Position numbers and translations under genes: made by a program. Shown here in pieces: positions 52,227-59,719 of a stretch of DNA of 64,000 nt. The DNA comes from JADFDG01 sp965232985 (GTDB lineage Bacteria > Pseudomonadota > Gammaproteobacteria > Pseudomonadales > JADFDG01). How positions within the stretch are numbered: position 1 is the first letter of the stretch; each line of letters starts with the position of its first letter. The DNA lies in contig CBDDRC010000047.1 of assembly GCA_965232985.1 (NCBI GenBank), forward strand, positions 1-64,000. Direction: 5' to 3'. The notes beneath the pieces are model-generated. The model ran no database searches and was not told the origin of the DNA. It worked only from the letters and a program-made list of their open reading frames with translations.

Positions 52227-53381
52227 TCAACGCGTCGTGTAGTCCGTACCCGTGTAGTCCGTACCGATGTCCACCAACTGGCGGACATCCTTTGCTTCCA
52301 GGCCGACAATCATCGGGCATTGCGTCTGCGGATATGCCATGACGTCGTAGATTTCCGTAACGGACCCGGTAATCGCAACCTTGTGCATGATCTCGCCGTC
52401 GCTCAGGCGAATCACATAAACGCCACACTCTGACTCAACGCCGCGCTGCGCCAGCTCAGCGTCCAGCGGTAACCCCTTGAAGGTTTTGTCGCGCGGCCTG
52501 GAAAGGCCAACGAGCGCAAAATCGCCATGGAAACGCAACCCGCGCACGAAGCCCGGGCACCAGGTCAGGCGATGGTATTCGCCGGTCTCGACATCAATCC
52601 GGCCCAACCAGCCGCAACCGGCTTCAAGCACCCACAAGCTGCCGCGATAAAGCCGCGGCGTATGCGGCATCGACAGGCCCCGGCAAACAACCCGGTTGGT
52701 GCGCACATCGATAACAAGACCGCCATCGGTGCGGTGCTCGCGCCACCCGTCCCGCACGTTGCTCTCGCCGATGATCGTCGCGTAGGCGAGCTCGCCGTTG
52801 TCCAGGCAGAAGCCATTGAGGTGGCAACGATCCTCACCCGCGATTTCGGGCACAAACGGCGGCCTCCAGAGCGGCGAGAAGCAGCCTTTTTCCTCAAGCT
52901 GGGCGATGCAGTTGTACCCGGTGATCACGGCGAGCAGGCGTCCGTGGCCGTCGATGGCGATGTCATGGGTATCAACCGCGCCAGTGACGTGACAGCTGCG
53001 CGGCAGCAGGATGGTGTCCCAGCCGTCATAGAGGCGCCCTGGACGCAGACCGTTCTGGAAGCGCCACACCGCGTATTCCGTCGATAACAGCAGGCCGTCC
53101 TCGACTGGCACCATCGCCATGGCACGGCCGAAATTGCGCTCGCTGACGGTGAGCTTGCCGCGATTGGGGCCGATCAGCACGACCTTGCCGGCCTGGTAGG
53201 TTGTCAGCAGCAGCGCCATGTTGGCGTGCCCCAACCAGGCAATAAAACCCGGCGAGAACGTCAGGTGAAACGGATTCTGGAGCAGGCCGTCGCGTGTATC
53301 GTCACCGACGATGCGCGCCTGCGTGGCGGCGGTCTGGCCCGGATCGCCTGCGGCACTGCCCGGCGCGACGTTATCGACCAT
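52227..53381 (-). CDS. TIGR03032-family protein (beta-propeller-like, unknown function)
   Basis: The 384-residue product has the family traits as I recall them: FSPGFIAWLGHANMALLLTTYQAGKV near the N-terminus, repeated beta-strand blades, many conserved Cys and Trp residues, and SMPHTPRLYRGSLWVLEAG in the second half. No signal peptide is visible. Its last residues contain a duplicated GTDYT encoded by a 15-base tandem repeat. It converges with the phasin-like gene. No enzymatic function is known to me. Confidence 0.8.
   Translation of the reverse strand: MVDNVAPGSAAGDPGQTAATQARIVGDDTRDGLLQNPFHLTFSPGFIAWLGHANMALLLTTYQAGKVVLIGPNRGKLTVSERNFGRAMAMVPVEDGLLLSTEYAVWRFQNGLRPGRLYDGWDTILLPRSCHVTGAVDTHDIAIDGHGRLLAVITGYNCIAQLEEKGCFSPLWRPPFVPEIAGEDRCHLNGFCLDNGELAYATIIGESNVRDGWREHRTDGGLVIDVRTNRVVCRGLSMPHTPRLYRGSLWVLEAGCGWLGRIDVETGEYHRLTWCPGFVRGLRFHGDFALVGLSRPRDKTFKGLPLDAELAQRGVESECGVYVIRLSDGEIMHKVAITGSVTEIYDVMAYPQTQCPMIVGLEAKDVRQLVDIGTDYTGTDYTTR
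52236..52265. repeat. Perfect 15-base tandem duplication at the end of the TIGR03032 gene
   Basis: The unit CGTGTAGTCCGTACC occurs twice without mismatch at 52236-52250 and 52251-52265. Being a multiple of three, it duplicates five residues (GTDYT) near the C-terminus and keeps the frame. It looks like a recent slippage event. Confidence 0.9.
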
Positions 53382-53470
53382 GGCCGCCTTCCCCCGATCT
53401 GGTCAAAGCAGGGTGGAGTTTGCCGAAGAGGGTGTAACCGAAAAAGTGCAAAGCTAACCCCAACAAAAAG

Positions 53471-53496
53471 AAAAGCCCGCCAACAGGCGGGCTTTT
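53471..53496. terminator. Intrinsic terminator after the alanine-rich lipoprotein gene
   Basis: AAAAGCCCGCC (53471-53481) pairs with GGCGGGCTTTT (53486-53496) around a four-base loop. On the minus strand a long T-rich tract (53463-53474) follows. It ends the lipoprotein transcript and insulates the TIGR03032 gene downstream. Confidence 0.93.
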
Positions 53497-53519
53497 CCCG
53501 TGCAATCGCGGTGAGGCGA

Positions 53520-53708
53520 TTACTGGGCAGCCGGAGCAGCGGCAGCGTCAGCAGCCGGAGCTTCAGCAACCGGAGCTTCAGCAACCGGGGCCGGAGCGGC
53601 TTCAACAACCGGAGCAGCAGCCTGCTCAACCGGAGCCGGAGCTTCTTCTTTCTTGCCACAAGCAACAACCAACAGGGCCGCAATGGCCAGAACAGCGATC
53701 TTCTTCAT
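53520..53708 (-). CDS. Small alanine/proline-rich lipoprotein
   Basis: The 62-residue product starts MKKIAVLAIAALLVVAC, with Cys17 as lipidation site, followed by GKKEE and a tail of nearly pure Ala, Pro, Glu and Val (PVAEAPVAEAP repeats). The ATG at 53708 is preceded by GAGG; the open frame extends upstream without signal. Such short lipoproteins are common near strong terminators and may be structural envelope components, comparable in size to Lpp but without its heptads. Function unknown. Confidence 0.8.
   Translation of the reverse strand: MKKIAVLAIAALLVVACGKKEEAPAPVEQAAAPVVEAAPAPVAEAPVAEAPAADAAAAPAAQ
53555..53584. repeat. 15-base in-frame repeat inside the alanine-rich lipoprotein gene
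   Basis: The unit CCGGAGCTTCAGCAA occurs at 53555-53569 and 53570-53584, with degenerate copies on both sides. It encodes the PVAEA repeat of the tail. Copy number could vary between strains. Confidence 0.85.
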
Positions 53709-53721
53709 GGAGGTATACCTC

Positions 53722-53755
53722 AAGGAGACGTACAGGGTAAGGAAACGTACAGGGT
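53722..53755. repeat. 17-base tandem repeat upstream of the lipoprotein gene
   Basis: AAGGAGACGTACAGGGT at 53722-53738 is repeated at 53739-53755 with one mismatch. It lies directly upstream of the lipoprotein ATG, in its leader. It could be a regulator site pair or a slippage duplication. Confidence 0.85.
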
Positions 53756-53836
53756 CACAGGGACAGCCAACTAACCACGTGGTTCTGCCGTTGCCGGCAG
53801 CTATGACCCGACCTGCCCGCATAGGCAAACCAGAAT

Positions 53837-53873
53837 CATAAGCATCTCCTGCCCTTGGAAGGACATGCTTATG
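53837..53873. repeat. Inverted repeat in the lipoprotein/ABC1-kinase intergenic region
   Basis: CATAAGCAT (53837-53845) is exactly complementary to ATGCTTATG (53865-53873), with a 19-base spacer. No T-run follows on either strand, so an operator or mRNA hairpin is more likely than a terminator. Confidence 0.7.
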
Positions 53874-54044
53874 GCTCCGGGGATTTCAATCGAGTCACCT
53901 GCGAATCCGCACCGATTGTCGGACAAATCGGATTTCGGCAGGCGCGCGTACTATACGCAGATTTCCCCAAAAACAAAACTACTGCCACACGGTGCCCCGC
54001 CCGCCTGTGCCATGATCCAGTGGCCACCCGCACGAGCCCGCCCG

Positions 54045-55397
54045 ATGACCCGCAAAGACGACGACAAGAAGAACGACAAGCGCTTCACCGCCACGACACC
54101 TACCCGCCGCTTTCTCAAGCTTGCCGGGATGTCGACCTCGATCGCCACCCGGGTCGCCGCCTCATCGGCAAAGTCGCTGTTTCTGTCCGCCGAGCAACGC
54201 GAGAAAGAACGCCAGAAAATGCTGGCGAAGATCGGCAGTGAAGTCGCCCAGACGCTCGGCGAGATGAAGGGTGCTGTCATGAAGGTCGGGCAGATTGCTT
54301 CGCAGATCAAGGATCTGCTGCCTGAAGAGTTCGCCAGGGCGCTGGAAAAACTGCAGAAGGAATCACCCTCAATGCCCTTTCGGGTGATCCGCAAGCAGAT
54401 CATCGACGAACTCGGCGCGCCGCCATATGAATTGTTCCGGGAAATGGATGAGGAGCCATTCGCGGCCGCCTCCATCGGGCAGGTACACCGGGCAGTGCTG
54501 CTCGACGGGCGCGAAGTCGTGGTCAAGGTGCAGTATCCCGGCGTCGAGGAATCAATTGAGTCCGACCTCAAGCACCTGCGCCGCATCCTCAAGCTGGCCG
54601 GCCTGTTGAAAGTCGATGAAAAAGTCATTGATGAAATCTTCAACGAGATCAAGGCACGGCTGCATGATGAGCTCAACTACGAGCAGGAAGCGGAAAACCT
54701 GCGTGCATTTCGCGAATTTCATGCCGCCGATGCCGACATCGTGATTCCCGAGGTGGTTACCGAGTTCACCCGCCGGCGCGTACTGACGCTCACCCGGGAA
54801 ACCGGCGATTCGCTCGAAACCGTAGCCACGTCGCCCGCATATGACCAGACGCTGCGCAATCAGATCGGGCGGCGGATTTTTGATATTTTCGGCAAGCAGA
54901 TTTTCGTGCACCAGGCGGTGCACTGCGACCCGCATCCCGGCAATTTTGCTTTCCGCCCGGATGGCTCGATCGTGATCTACGATTTTGGCGCCGTAAAACG
55001 CCTGACGCCGGAGGACATCACCGCCTACCGCATGCTGATGACCGCTACCTACGCGCGTAATTTCGCGGGGATTGATGCCGGCCTCATCGCGCTCGGCGTG
55101 CGCAAGACCGACGGTCCGCGGCCGGAAGATTCGTTCTACGAACGCTGGATTGAGATTCTCCTGCCAGCGTTCAGCCACGAGCCGTTCGATTTCGGCAAGT
55201 CACGCATGCATTTCGATGTGCTGAAACAGGCACGTGCCACGCCGCTGCGTTATCTCGACTCGTTTCAGCCCTCGGCACGCACAATGCTGGTGGATCGGGT
55301 GATCTCCGGACATTACTGGACTCTGATGAAACTTGGCACTGTATCCGCGATGCGCGACCTCACCGAGAAATATACCGGGCCGGATCAGGCGGCATGA
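54045..55397 (+). CDS. ABC1/AarF (UbiB-family) atypical kinase
   Basis: The 450-residue product has the family motifs KxGQ (GAVMKVGQIASQIKD), the alanine-rich loop AAASIGQVHRA, the lysine region VVVKVQYPGV, and the catalytic DPHPGNF and YDFGAVKR motifs. UbiB relatives support ubiquinone synthesis as ATPases; this one lacks the C-terminal membrane helices of UbiB and may instead act in lipid or quinone traffic. The ATG at 54045 was chosen because the sequence upstream is not protein-like. Confidence 0.88.
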   Translation: MTRKDDDKKNDKRFTATTPTRRFLKLAGMSTSIATRVAASSAKSLFLSAEQREKERQKMLAKIGSEVAQTLGEMKGAVMKVGQIASQIKDLLPEEFARALEKLQKESPSMPFRVIRKQIIDELGAPPYELFREMDEEPFAAASIGQVHRAVLLDGREVVVKVQYPGVEESIESDLKHLRRILKLAGLLKVDEKVIDEIFNEIKARLHDELNYEQEAENLRAFREFHAADADIVIPEVVTEFTRRRVLTLTRETGDSLETVATSPAYDQTLRNQIGRRIFDIFGKQIFVHQAVHCDPHPGNFAFRPDGSIVIYDFGAVKRLTPEDITAYRMLMTATYARNFAGIDAGLIALGVRKTDGPRPEDSFYERWIEILLPAFSHEPFDFGKSRMHFDVLKQARATPLRYLDSFQPSARTMLVDRVISGHYWTLMKLGTVSAMRDLTEKYTGPDQAA

Positions 55398-55453
55398 GTT
55401 GCTGATGCAGTGTTCCGCATCAACGGTGCCGCCGGGCACGAATATCGTTCAGA

Positions 55454-56533
55454 TCAGCCGGATTTGAGCGCCTGCTCGAGCTCAGCGCGCCCCTGCGGCG
55501 ACGCCATCGCGATCACGACTTGTCCCGGTGCAAGCAGATACGCATCGGATGGATTGAATTCCCACGCGCCGCCGGCGCGCACCGCCACAATCACAAAATG
55601 CTCGCCACGGCGCTTCACATCACCCAGCGGGCGTTGCCCGCAGCTTTCCGGCACATGCACTTCTTCGACCCGCAAATTGAGGTTTGATCGCAGCATCTCA
55701 TCGAGGAAAGTGACGACTTGCGGCCGCACCATCGCCGAGGCGATGCGCATGCCGCCGGTGAAATCCGGCGAAACGATCGCATCAGCACCGGCCTTGCGCA
55801 GTTTCGGGATATTCCTCACTTCGTGGCACCGCGCAACCACACGCACCTTGGGATTCAGTTGTTTCGCCGTCAACGCGATCATCAGATTGCGGCTGTCGTC
55901 ACCGGTCACCGCAAACACACCTTTCGCGTCCTCGATGTCTGCCGCGAGCAGAATGTCGTCGTCGCTGGCATCGCCAGCAAGGTGCAACAGGTTCGGAAGA
56001 TGCTCAAGCTGCGCCGCAAGGCGTGCTTCATCGGTGTCGATGACGACAAACTGCCGCTGCGTCGCAGCCAGTTCATCGGCGACATTGCGCCCAACACGGC
56101 CGAAGCCGCAGACGATGTAGTGACCCTTCAGCTTGCGGATCTCCTTTTCCATGCGACGCCTCCGCAGCGTGTAATCGAGATCGGATTCGAGGAAGAATAC
56201 GGTAAGGCTGGTAAACAGGAAGGTAATGACGCCAAAACCGGCGATGGCGAGGCAACCGGCAAACATCCTCTCGGCAAATGTATCGAGGGGAATGGTCTCG
56301 CCGTAACCGACGGTCGATATCGTGATCAACGTCATGTACAGCGAATCGCCCCAAGGCGGCGCCGGCTCGGCACCCAGGCGAAAGCCGAGCGTGCCGAAGA
56401 AAATTACGGCGGCCAGCACGACAAGGGCGATGTAGAAGCGCCGCAGGATACGCGGCAGCGTGGTACTGCGTACCGGAATGCGGTGCCGCATGCCGTTGGC
56501 GCTCCCCGGGAACAGGTGATGCAGTTTGCTCAT
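55454..56533 (-). CDS. Potassium channel protein with RCK (TrkA-N/TrkA-C) domains
   Basis: The 359-residue product has two transmembrane helices around the pore with selectivity filter STVGYGE, followed by a Rossmann RCK domain (VCGFGRVGRNVADELAA, IDTDE) and a TrkA-C domain. It should form a tetrameric ligand-gated K+ channel in the inner membrane. The ATG at 56533 gives an N-terminal tail of about 35 residues. It lies 19 bases after the ArsR gene on the same strand. Confidence 0.92.
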   Translation of the reverse strand: MSKLHHLFPGSANGMRHRIPVRSTTLPRILRRFYIALVVLAAVIFFGTLGFRLGAEPAPPWGDSLYMTLITISTVGYGETIPLDTFAERMFAGCLAIAGFGVITFLFTSLTVFFLESDLDYTLRRRRMEKEIRKLKGHYIVCGFGRVGRNVADELAATQRQFVVIDTDEARLAAQLEHLPNLLHLAGDASDDDILLAADIEDAKGVFAVTGDDSRNLMIALTAKQLNPKVRVVARCHEVRNIPKLRKAGADAIVSPDFTGGMRIASAMVRPQVVTFLDEMLRSNLNLRVEEVHVPESCGQRPLGDVKRRGEHFVIVAVRAGGAWEFNPSDAYLLAPGQVVIAMASPQGRAELEQALKSG

Positions 56534-56552
56534 GGACAAGACCGGGCGATGC

Positions 56553-56915
56553 TCAACGGATACGACGACTGCCGGAGCCGTCGGCAGCGATGTCGCGGTC
56601 GAAAAACGCACGCAGGATCTGACGCGTATCATCATCCAGCGCACAGACAAGATACTTGCCCTCGCGCTCAACCCGGATCAACCCTGCGCTGACCAGCTCC
56701 TTGATGTGATGCGAAACCGTCGGTGCGCCAATTTCCAGCGAATGGATGAAATCGTAGAGCGCACAACTGTGTTCCGGGCCGAGCGATTGTCGCTGCCGGC
56801 GCAGAATCTCAACGTAAATCTGCAGGCGGTTGGAGTTCGACAGCGCCTTGAAGGCCCGGGCCAGGCGCGCGGCCACATCATCGGAACGCAGGGCGACAGG
56901 ACTGTTGCGTTTCAT
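56553..56915 (-). CDS. ArsR/SmtB-family transcriptional regulator
   Basis: The 120-residue product is a winged helix-turn-helix with ARAFKALSNSNRLQIYVEIL and the recognition helix in GAPTVSHHIKELVSAGLI. It lacks the CxC metal site of classical arsenic or cadmium sensors; one Cys (EHSCALYDF) lies before the recognition helix. The start is uncertain: 56915 or 56948. It is divergent from the OYE-type gene, with a palindrome and promoter between them. Confidence 0.88.
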   Translation of the reverse strand: MKRNSPVALRSDDVAARLARAFKALSNSNRLQIYVEILRRQRQSLGPEHSCALYDFIHSLEIGAPTVSHHIKELVSAGLIRVEREGKYLVCALDDDTRQILRAFFDRDIAADGSGSRRIR

Positions 56916-56944
56916 GGCCCGACGATAACCGGAAAGTTCGACGG

Positions 56945-56977
56945 GCATCAAACCATTCATCGGATTCACTTTGATGC
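56945..56977. promoter_or_regulatory. Candidate ArsR operator: inverted repeat between arsR-like and OYE genes
   Basis: GCATCAAA (56945-56952) is a perfect inverted repeat of TTTGATGC (56970-56977), separated by 17 bases. ATCAA/TTGAT half-sites are typical of ArsR/SmtB operators, although the usual spacing is shorter. The right arm overlaps the -35 element of a predicted promoter for the OYE gene. Confidence 0.6.
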
Positions 56978-56999
56978 TTGTCGAAGCGTCGCCTAGTTT
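56971..56999 (+). promoter_or_regulatory. Predicted promoter of the OYE-type gene
   Basis: TTGATG (56971-56976) is followed after 17 bases by TAGTTT (56994-56999). The -35 element is embedded in the right arm of the inverted repeat, so binding of the ArsR protein would block polymerase. Confidence 0.5.
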
Positions 57000-57044
57000 T
57001 ACGGTGCCCGAACATTGACGGCACTTACCCACGGCGCACCCGGC

Positions 57045-58286
57045 ATGAACCCAACCCTCGACAGCAGTTTGACGCTCCCCAATGGCACGGTGATCCCCAA
57101 CCGCTTTGGCAAGAGCGCGATGAGCGAATCGCTCGGCACCTTTGACAACCGCATGACCACCGCCCTGCCACGCCTTTACGCGCGCTGGGCTGCCGGCGGG
57201 GCCGGCCTGCTGATCACCGGCAACGTGATGGTCGATCGCCGCCATCTGGGCGAACCGAACAACTTCGCCCTGGAAGATGATCGCGACCTGCCCCTGTTAC
57301 GCGCCTGGGCAGCCGCCGGCAGCGCCCGGGGCGCGCAGTTGTGGATGCAAATCAACCACCCTGGCCGCCAGGTAGTCAAATTCCTCGACCCGGACCCGGT
57401 AGCGCCATCCGCCGTGCCATTCCGCAAGGATATGCAGGCCCTGTTCGCGACACCGCGGGCGCTAAGCCATGCGGAAATTGAAGACATCATCCACCGCTTC
57501 GCCACTACCGCGCGCCTTGCACAGCAAGCAGGTTTCGGCGGCGCACAGATTCACGGCGCGCACGGCTATCTCGTCAGCCAGTTTCTGTCGCCGCGCACCA
57601 ATCTGCGCACCGACCAGTGGGGCGGTTCAATCGAAAACCGCATGCGTTTCGTCGTCGCAATCTACCAGGCCATGCGCGCCGCCACCGGCCCGGACTTCGC
57701 ACTCTCGATCAAGATGAACTCGGCCGACTTCCAGCGCGGCGGCTTCACTGAAGAGGAATCGATGCAGGTGGCCAAAACACTCGCCGATCTCGGTATGGAT
57801 CTGATCGAAATTTCCGGTGGCACTTATGAGCAGCCGGAAATGAGCGGCGGTAATGTGCGCTCCTCAACGCGCGAACGTGAAGCGTACTTTCTGAAATACG
57901 CCGAAACGATCCGCGCCCGCATTCCGCAAACGCCGCTGATGGTCACCGGTGGTTTCCGCTCGGCGCAGGCCATGCAGCACGCGCTCGCCTCCGGCGCCAC
58001 CGATATCATCGGGCTCGCCCGCCCGCTGGTGGTTGAGCCCGACCTGCCCAAACGCATCCTCGCCGGTGAAGATGTGACATCGGTAATCGCCCCGATCACC
58101 ACCGGCATCCGCCAGATCGACGAGATGGCGATGATGGAGGTGAGCTGGTATTCACGCCAGATCCACCGCCTGGGCGCCGGCAAGGAACCGGCGCAACAGC
58201 CCCGCGGCGTCTGGTCACTGCTGGCGGTACTCGGCGAGATGGCCGCAGTCGGTTTCAAGTCCCGTCGGCTGCGGGCCCGCGGGTGA
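57045..58286 (+). CDS. NADH:flavin oxidoreductase, Old Yellow Enzyme family
   Basis: The 413-residue product is a TIM-barrel FMN enzyme with QINHPGRQ, the HGAHGYLVSQFLSPRTN motif containing the His pair for substrate binding, and RTDQWGGSIENRMRF. A C-terminal extension of about 50 residues has a hydrophobic stretch (LLAVLGEMAAVGF). The family reduces activated C=C bonds or, in relatives, dienoyl-CoA. The ATG at 57045 has no strong ribosome site; a TTG at 57015 is possible. It is divergent from an ArsR gene. Confidence 0.88.
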   Translation: MNPTLDSSLTLPNGTVIPNRFGKSAMSESLGTFDNRMTTALPRLYARWAAGGAGLLITGNVMVDRRHLGEPNNFALEDDRDLPLLRAWAAAGSARGAQLWMQINHPGRQVVKFLDPDPVAPSAVPFRKDMQALFATPRALSHAEIEDIIHRFATTARLAQQAGFGGAQIHGAHGYLVSQFLSPRTNLRTDQWGGSIENRMRFVVAIYQAMRAATGPDFALSIKMNSADFQRGGFTEEESMQVAKTLADLGMDLIEISGGTYEQPEMSGGNVRSSTREREAYFLKYAETIRARIPQTPLMVTGGFRSAQAMQHALASGATDIIGLARPLVVEPDLPKRILAGEDVTSVIAPITTGIRQIDEMAMMEVSWYSRQIHRLGAGKEPAQQPRGVWSLLAVLGEMAAVGFKSRRLRARG

Positions 58287-58404
58287 AAAAACAGTCCCAC
58301 TTCGATTCATGCCCGCAAGCCGCCTGCAACTACAGGGCCTGTGAGCTCAGGCGGCCGGTGCGTACAATGCCGCCCCATCACGAATCCGCATGCCGAGGTG
58401 GCCG

Positions 58405-58878
58405 ATGAAAGGACTGATTACCGTACGGTATCGTGTTGGCCCATCAACCGTGGCCGGCGCTGGCAAAGGCTTTTTTGTCGCAGAAAAGATTCGCGCCGGG
58501 CACATCCTGATCGCACCAACCAACGCCACGCACACGGTACGACTCGCGGAAATATTCTCGCCACAATCGCATCCGCACGCAGCAAGCTCGGTAGTCTGGT
58601 TCGAGGACCACTGCGTGGTAAGCCCCGATTATCCGGACGACTTTTTTATCAATCACTCGTTCACCCCAAACGCTGTCTGGCATCTGGGCTTCGTGTTTGC
58701 ACTGCACGATCTCGAAGCCGGCGAGGAGCTGTTCCTCGACTACCGCCATCTGATCGCGCCAGGGATCCCGCTCGATTTTCGCGACGGCACGACCGGCGAG
58801 GAGATTGTCGGCCATGCCTGGAAAGACAGCCTGCGTATCACGTCGCAACAGGTGCTGGCGCTCGCCGAGCAGATGTAA
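58405..58878 (+). CDS. SET-domain protein (putative lysine methyltransferase)
   Basis: The 157-residue product is almost only a SET domain: an N-terminal AGAGKGFFVAEKIRAG strand region, the INHSFTPNA motif that in the family binds S-adenosylmethionine, and the tyrosine motif GEELFLDYRHL. SET proteins methylate lysines; small bacterial ones are widespread but their targets are mostly unknown. The ATG at 58405 has a GAGGTGG site. A terminator follows. A second ATG at 58390 is less likely. Confidence 0.85.
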   Translation: MKGLITVRYRVGPSTVAGAGKGFFVAEKIRAGHILIAPTNATHTVRLAEIFSPQSHPHAASSVVWFEDHCVVSPDYPDDFFINHSFTPNAVWHLGFVFALHDLEAGEELFLDYRHLIAPGIPLDFRDGTTGEEIVGHAWKDSLRITSQQVLALAEQM

Positions 58879-58904
58879 AAAAGCCCGGATTTACCGGGCT
58901 TTTT
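58877..58904. terminator. Bidirectional intrinsic terminator
   Basis: AAGCCCGG (58881-58888) pairs with CCGGGCTT (58894-58901) around a five-base loop, with A-runs before and T-runs after. It ends the SET gene on the plus strand and the RRM protein gene on the minus strand. Confidence 0.93.
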
Positions 58905-58939
58905 CCTTCACGCATATCGCTTAAAGCATACGCCGGAGA

Positions 58940-59299
58940 TTACCAGCGCGGGGCACCGCGGCCTCCGCCGCCGCCCCCACCACCACCACCGAAACCACCA
59001 CCGCCGCCACCGCTACGGCCACCACCACCGCCGCCGCCACCGCGGCTGTCACGTTCCATGGCCATATTTACCTTCAGCGGACGACCGCCGAGGTCACGCC
59101 CGTTCTGCTCGAGGGCTTTCTCGGCCGACTGCTGGGTCGCGAAGGTGATGAAGGCAAAACCCTTCGGGCGACCCGTCTCGCGATCCATGATCATGGCAAG
59201 ATCGGTGATCTGGCCGTACGTCGAGAACAGGGCACGCAACTGCGCCTCGTCGACCGAGTACGGGAAGTTACCGACGTACAATTTATTCTGCTGCGACAT
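58940..59299 (-). CDS. Glycine-rich RRM RNA-binding protein
   Basis: The 119-residue product has a single RNA-recognition motif with RNP2 (LYVGNFPY) and RNP1 (KGFAFITF), followed by a tail of about 40 residues made of Gly runs broken by Arg and Ser. Similar bacterial and plant glycine-rich RNA-binding proteins respond to cold and act as RNA chaperones. The ATG at 59299 has a CCGGAG site and follows a small Lys-rich gene by 16 bases. The Gly tail is encoded by long GGC/GGT tracts that may be prone to length change. Confidence 0.93.
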   Translation of the reverse strand: MSQQNKLYVGNFPYSVDEAQLRALFSTYGQITDLAMIMDRETGRPKGFAFITFATQQSAEKALEQNGRDLGGRPLKVNMAMERDSRGGGGGGGGRSGGGGGGFGGGGGGGGGGRGAPRW

Positions 59300-59315
59300 T
59301 ACAAAAACTCCGGTT

Positions 59316-59495
59316 TCAGGTTTTCCCGGCAGAGTCGCCGGCGTCGGCAGGTGCCGGCGCATCGGACGGCGACTCCGCCGGCACATCGCCAGACGCAGGG
59401 CTCTTGGCGAGCTTGCGCTGGTTTTTCTCTTCCTTCTTTTTCTTCTTCGCCAGCTCGCGCTGACGCTTCTCGAACGAGTAGTTTGGCTTGGCCAC
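59316..59495 (-). CDS. Small lysine-rich conserved protein, 59 residues
   Basis: A GTG-started frame encodes a product beginning MAKPNYSFEKRQRELAKKKK, very basic and helical in the first 31 residues, followed by an acidic/Pro/Ala tail. I recall similar short proteins starting MAKPNYSFEKRQREL in many beta- and gammaproteobacteria. An AGGGTG site lies upstream. It sits 16 bases before the RRM gene on the same strand, so the two are likely co-transcribed. Function unknown; binding to nucleic acid or ribosome is possible from the charge. Confidence 0.75.
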   Translation of the reverse strand: MAKPNYSFEKRQRELAKKKKKEEKNQRKLAKSPASGDVPAESPSDAPAPADAGDSAGKT

Positions 59496-59719
59496 GGTTC
59501 ACCCTGCGGAAGGAACATGCGGCGAACGACAGAGGGCAGGCCGGTTAGTCCCCGATGCATGCCCGCCGAAACTCGCCGTCGCAAGGGCCCAGTTTACTCC
59601 GGGTAGGCGGTCGCGCGGGAAAATAATTGCGCCCGCCACGCCAGACGGGCGTGCCAAGCCGGCTTCATGGTCAGGCGAGGGTCGTATTTGCCACCCCGCA
59701 GTCACTGCCCGCCGCGCCA

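Larger units (their letters stand above)
53709..54044. other. Intergenic region between the lipoprotein and ABC1-kinase genes
   Basis: These 336 bases hold no gene I can support. They contain a 17-base tandem repeat (53722-53755), a 12-base palindrome AACCACGTGGTT (53773-53784) and a long inverted repeat (53837-53873), followed by an AT-richer stretch (53941-53990) that may hold promoters. On the minus strand a TATAGT lies there, but no good -35 accompanies it. The lipoprotein gene may thus have a long leader. Confidence 0.5.
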
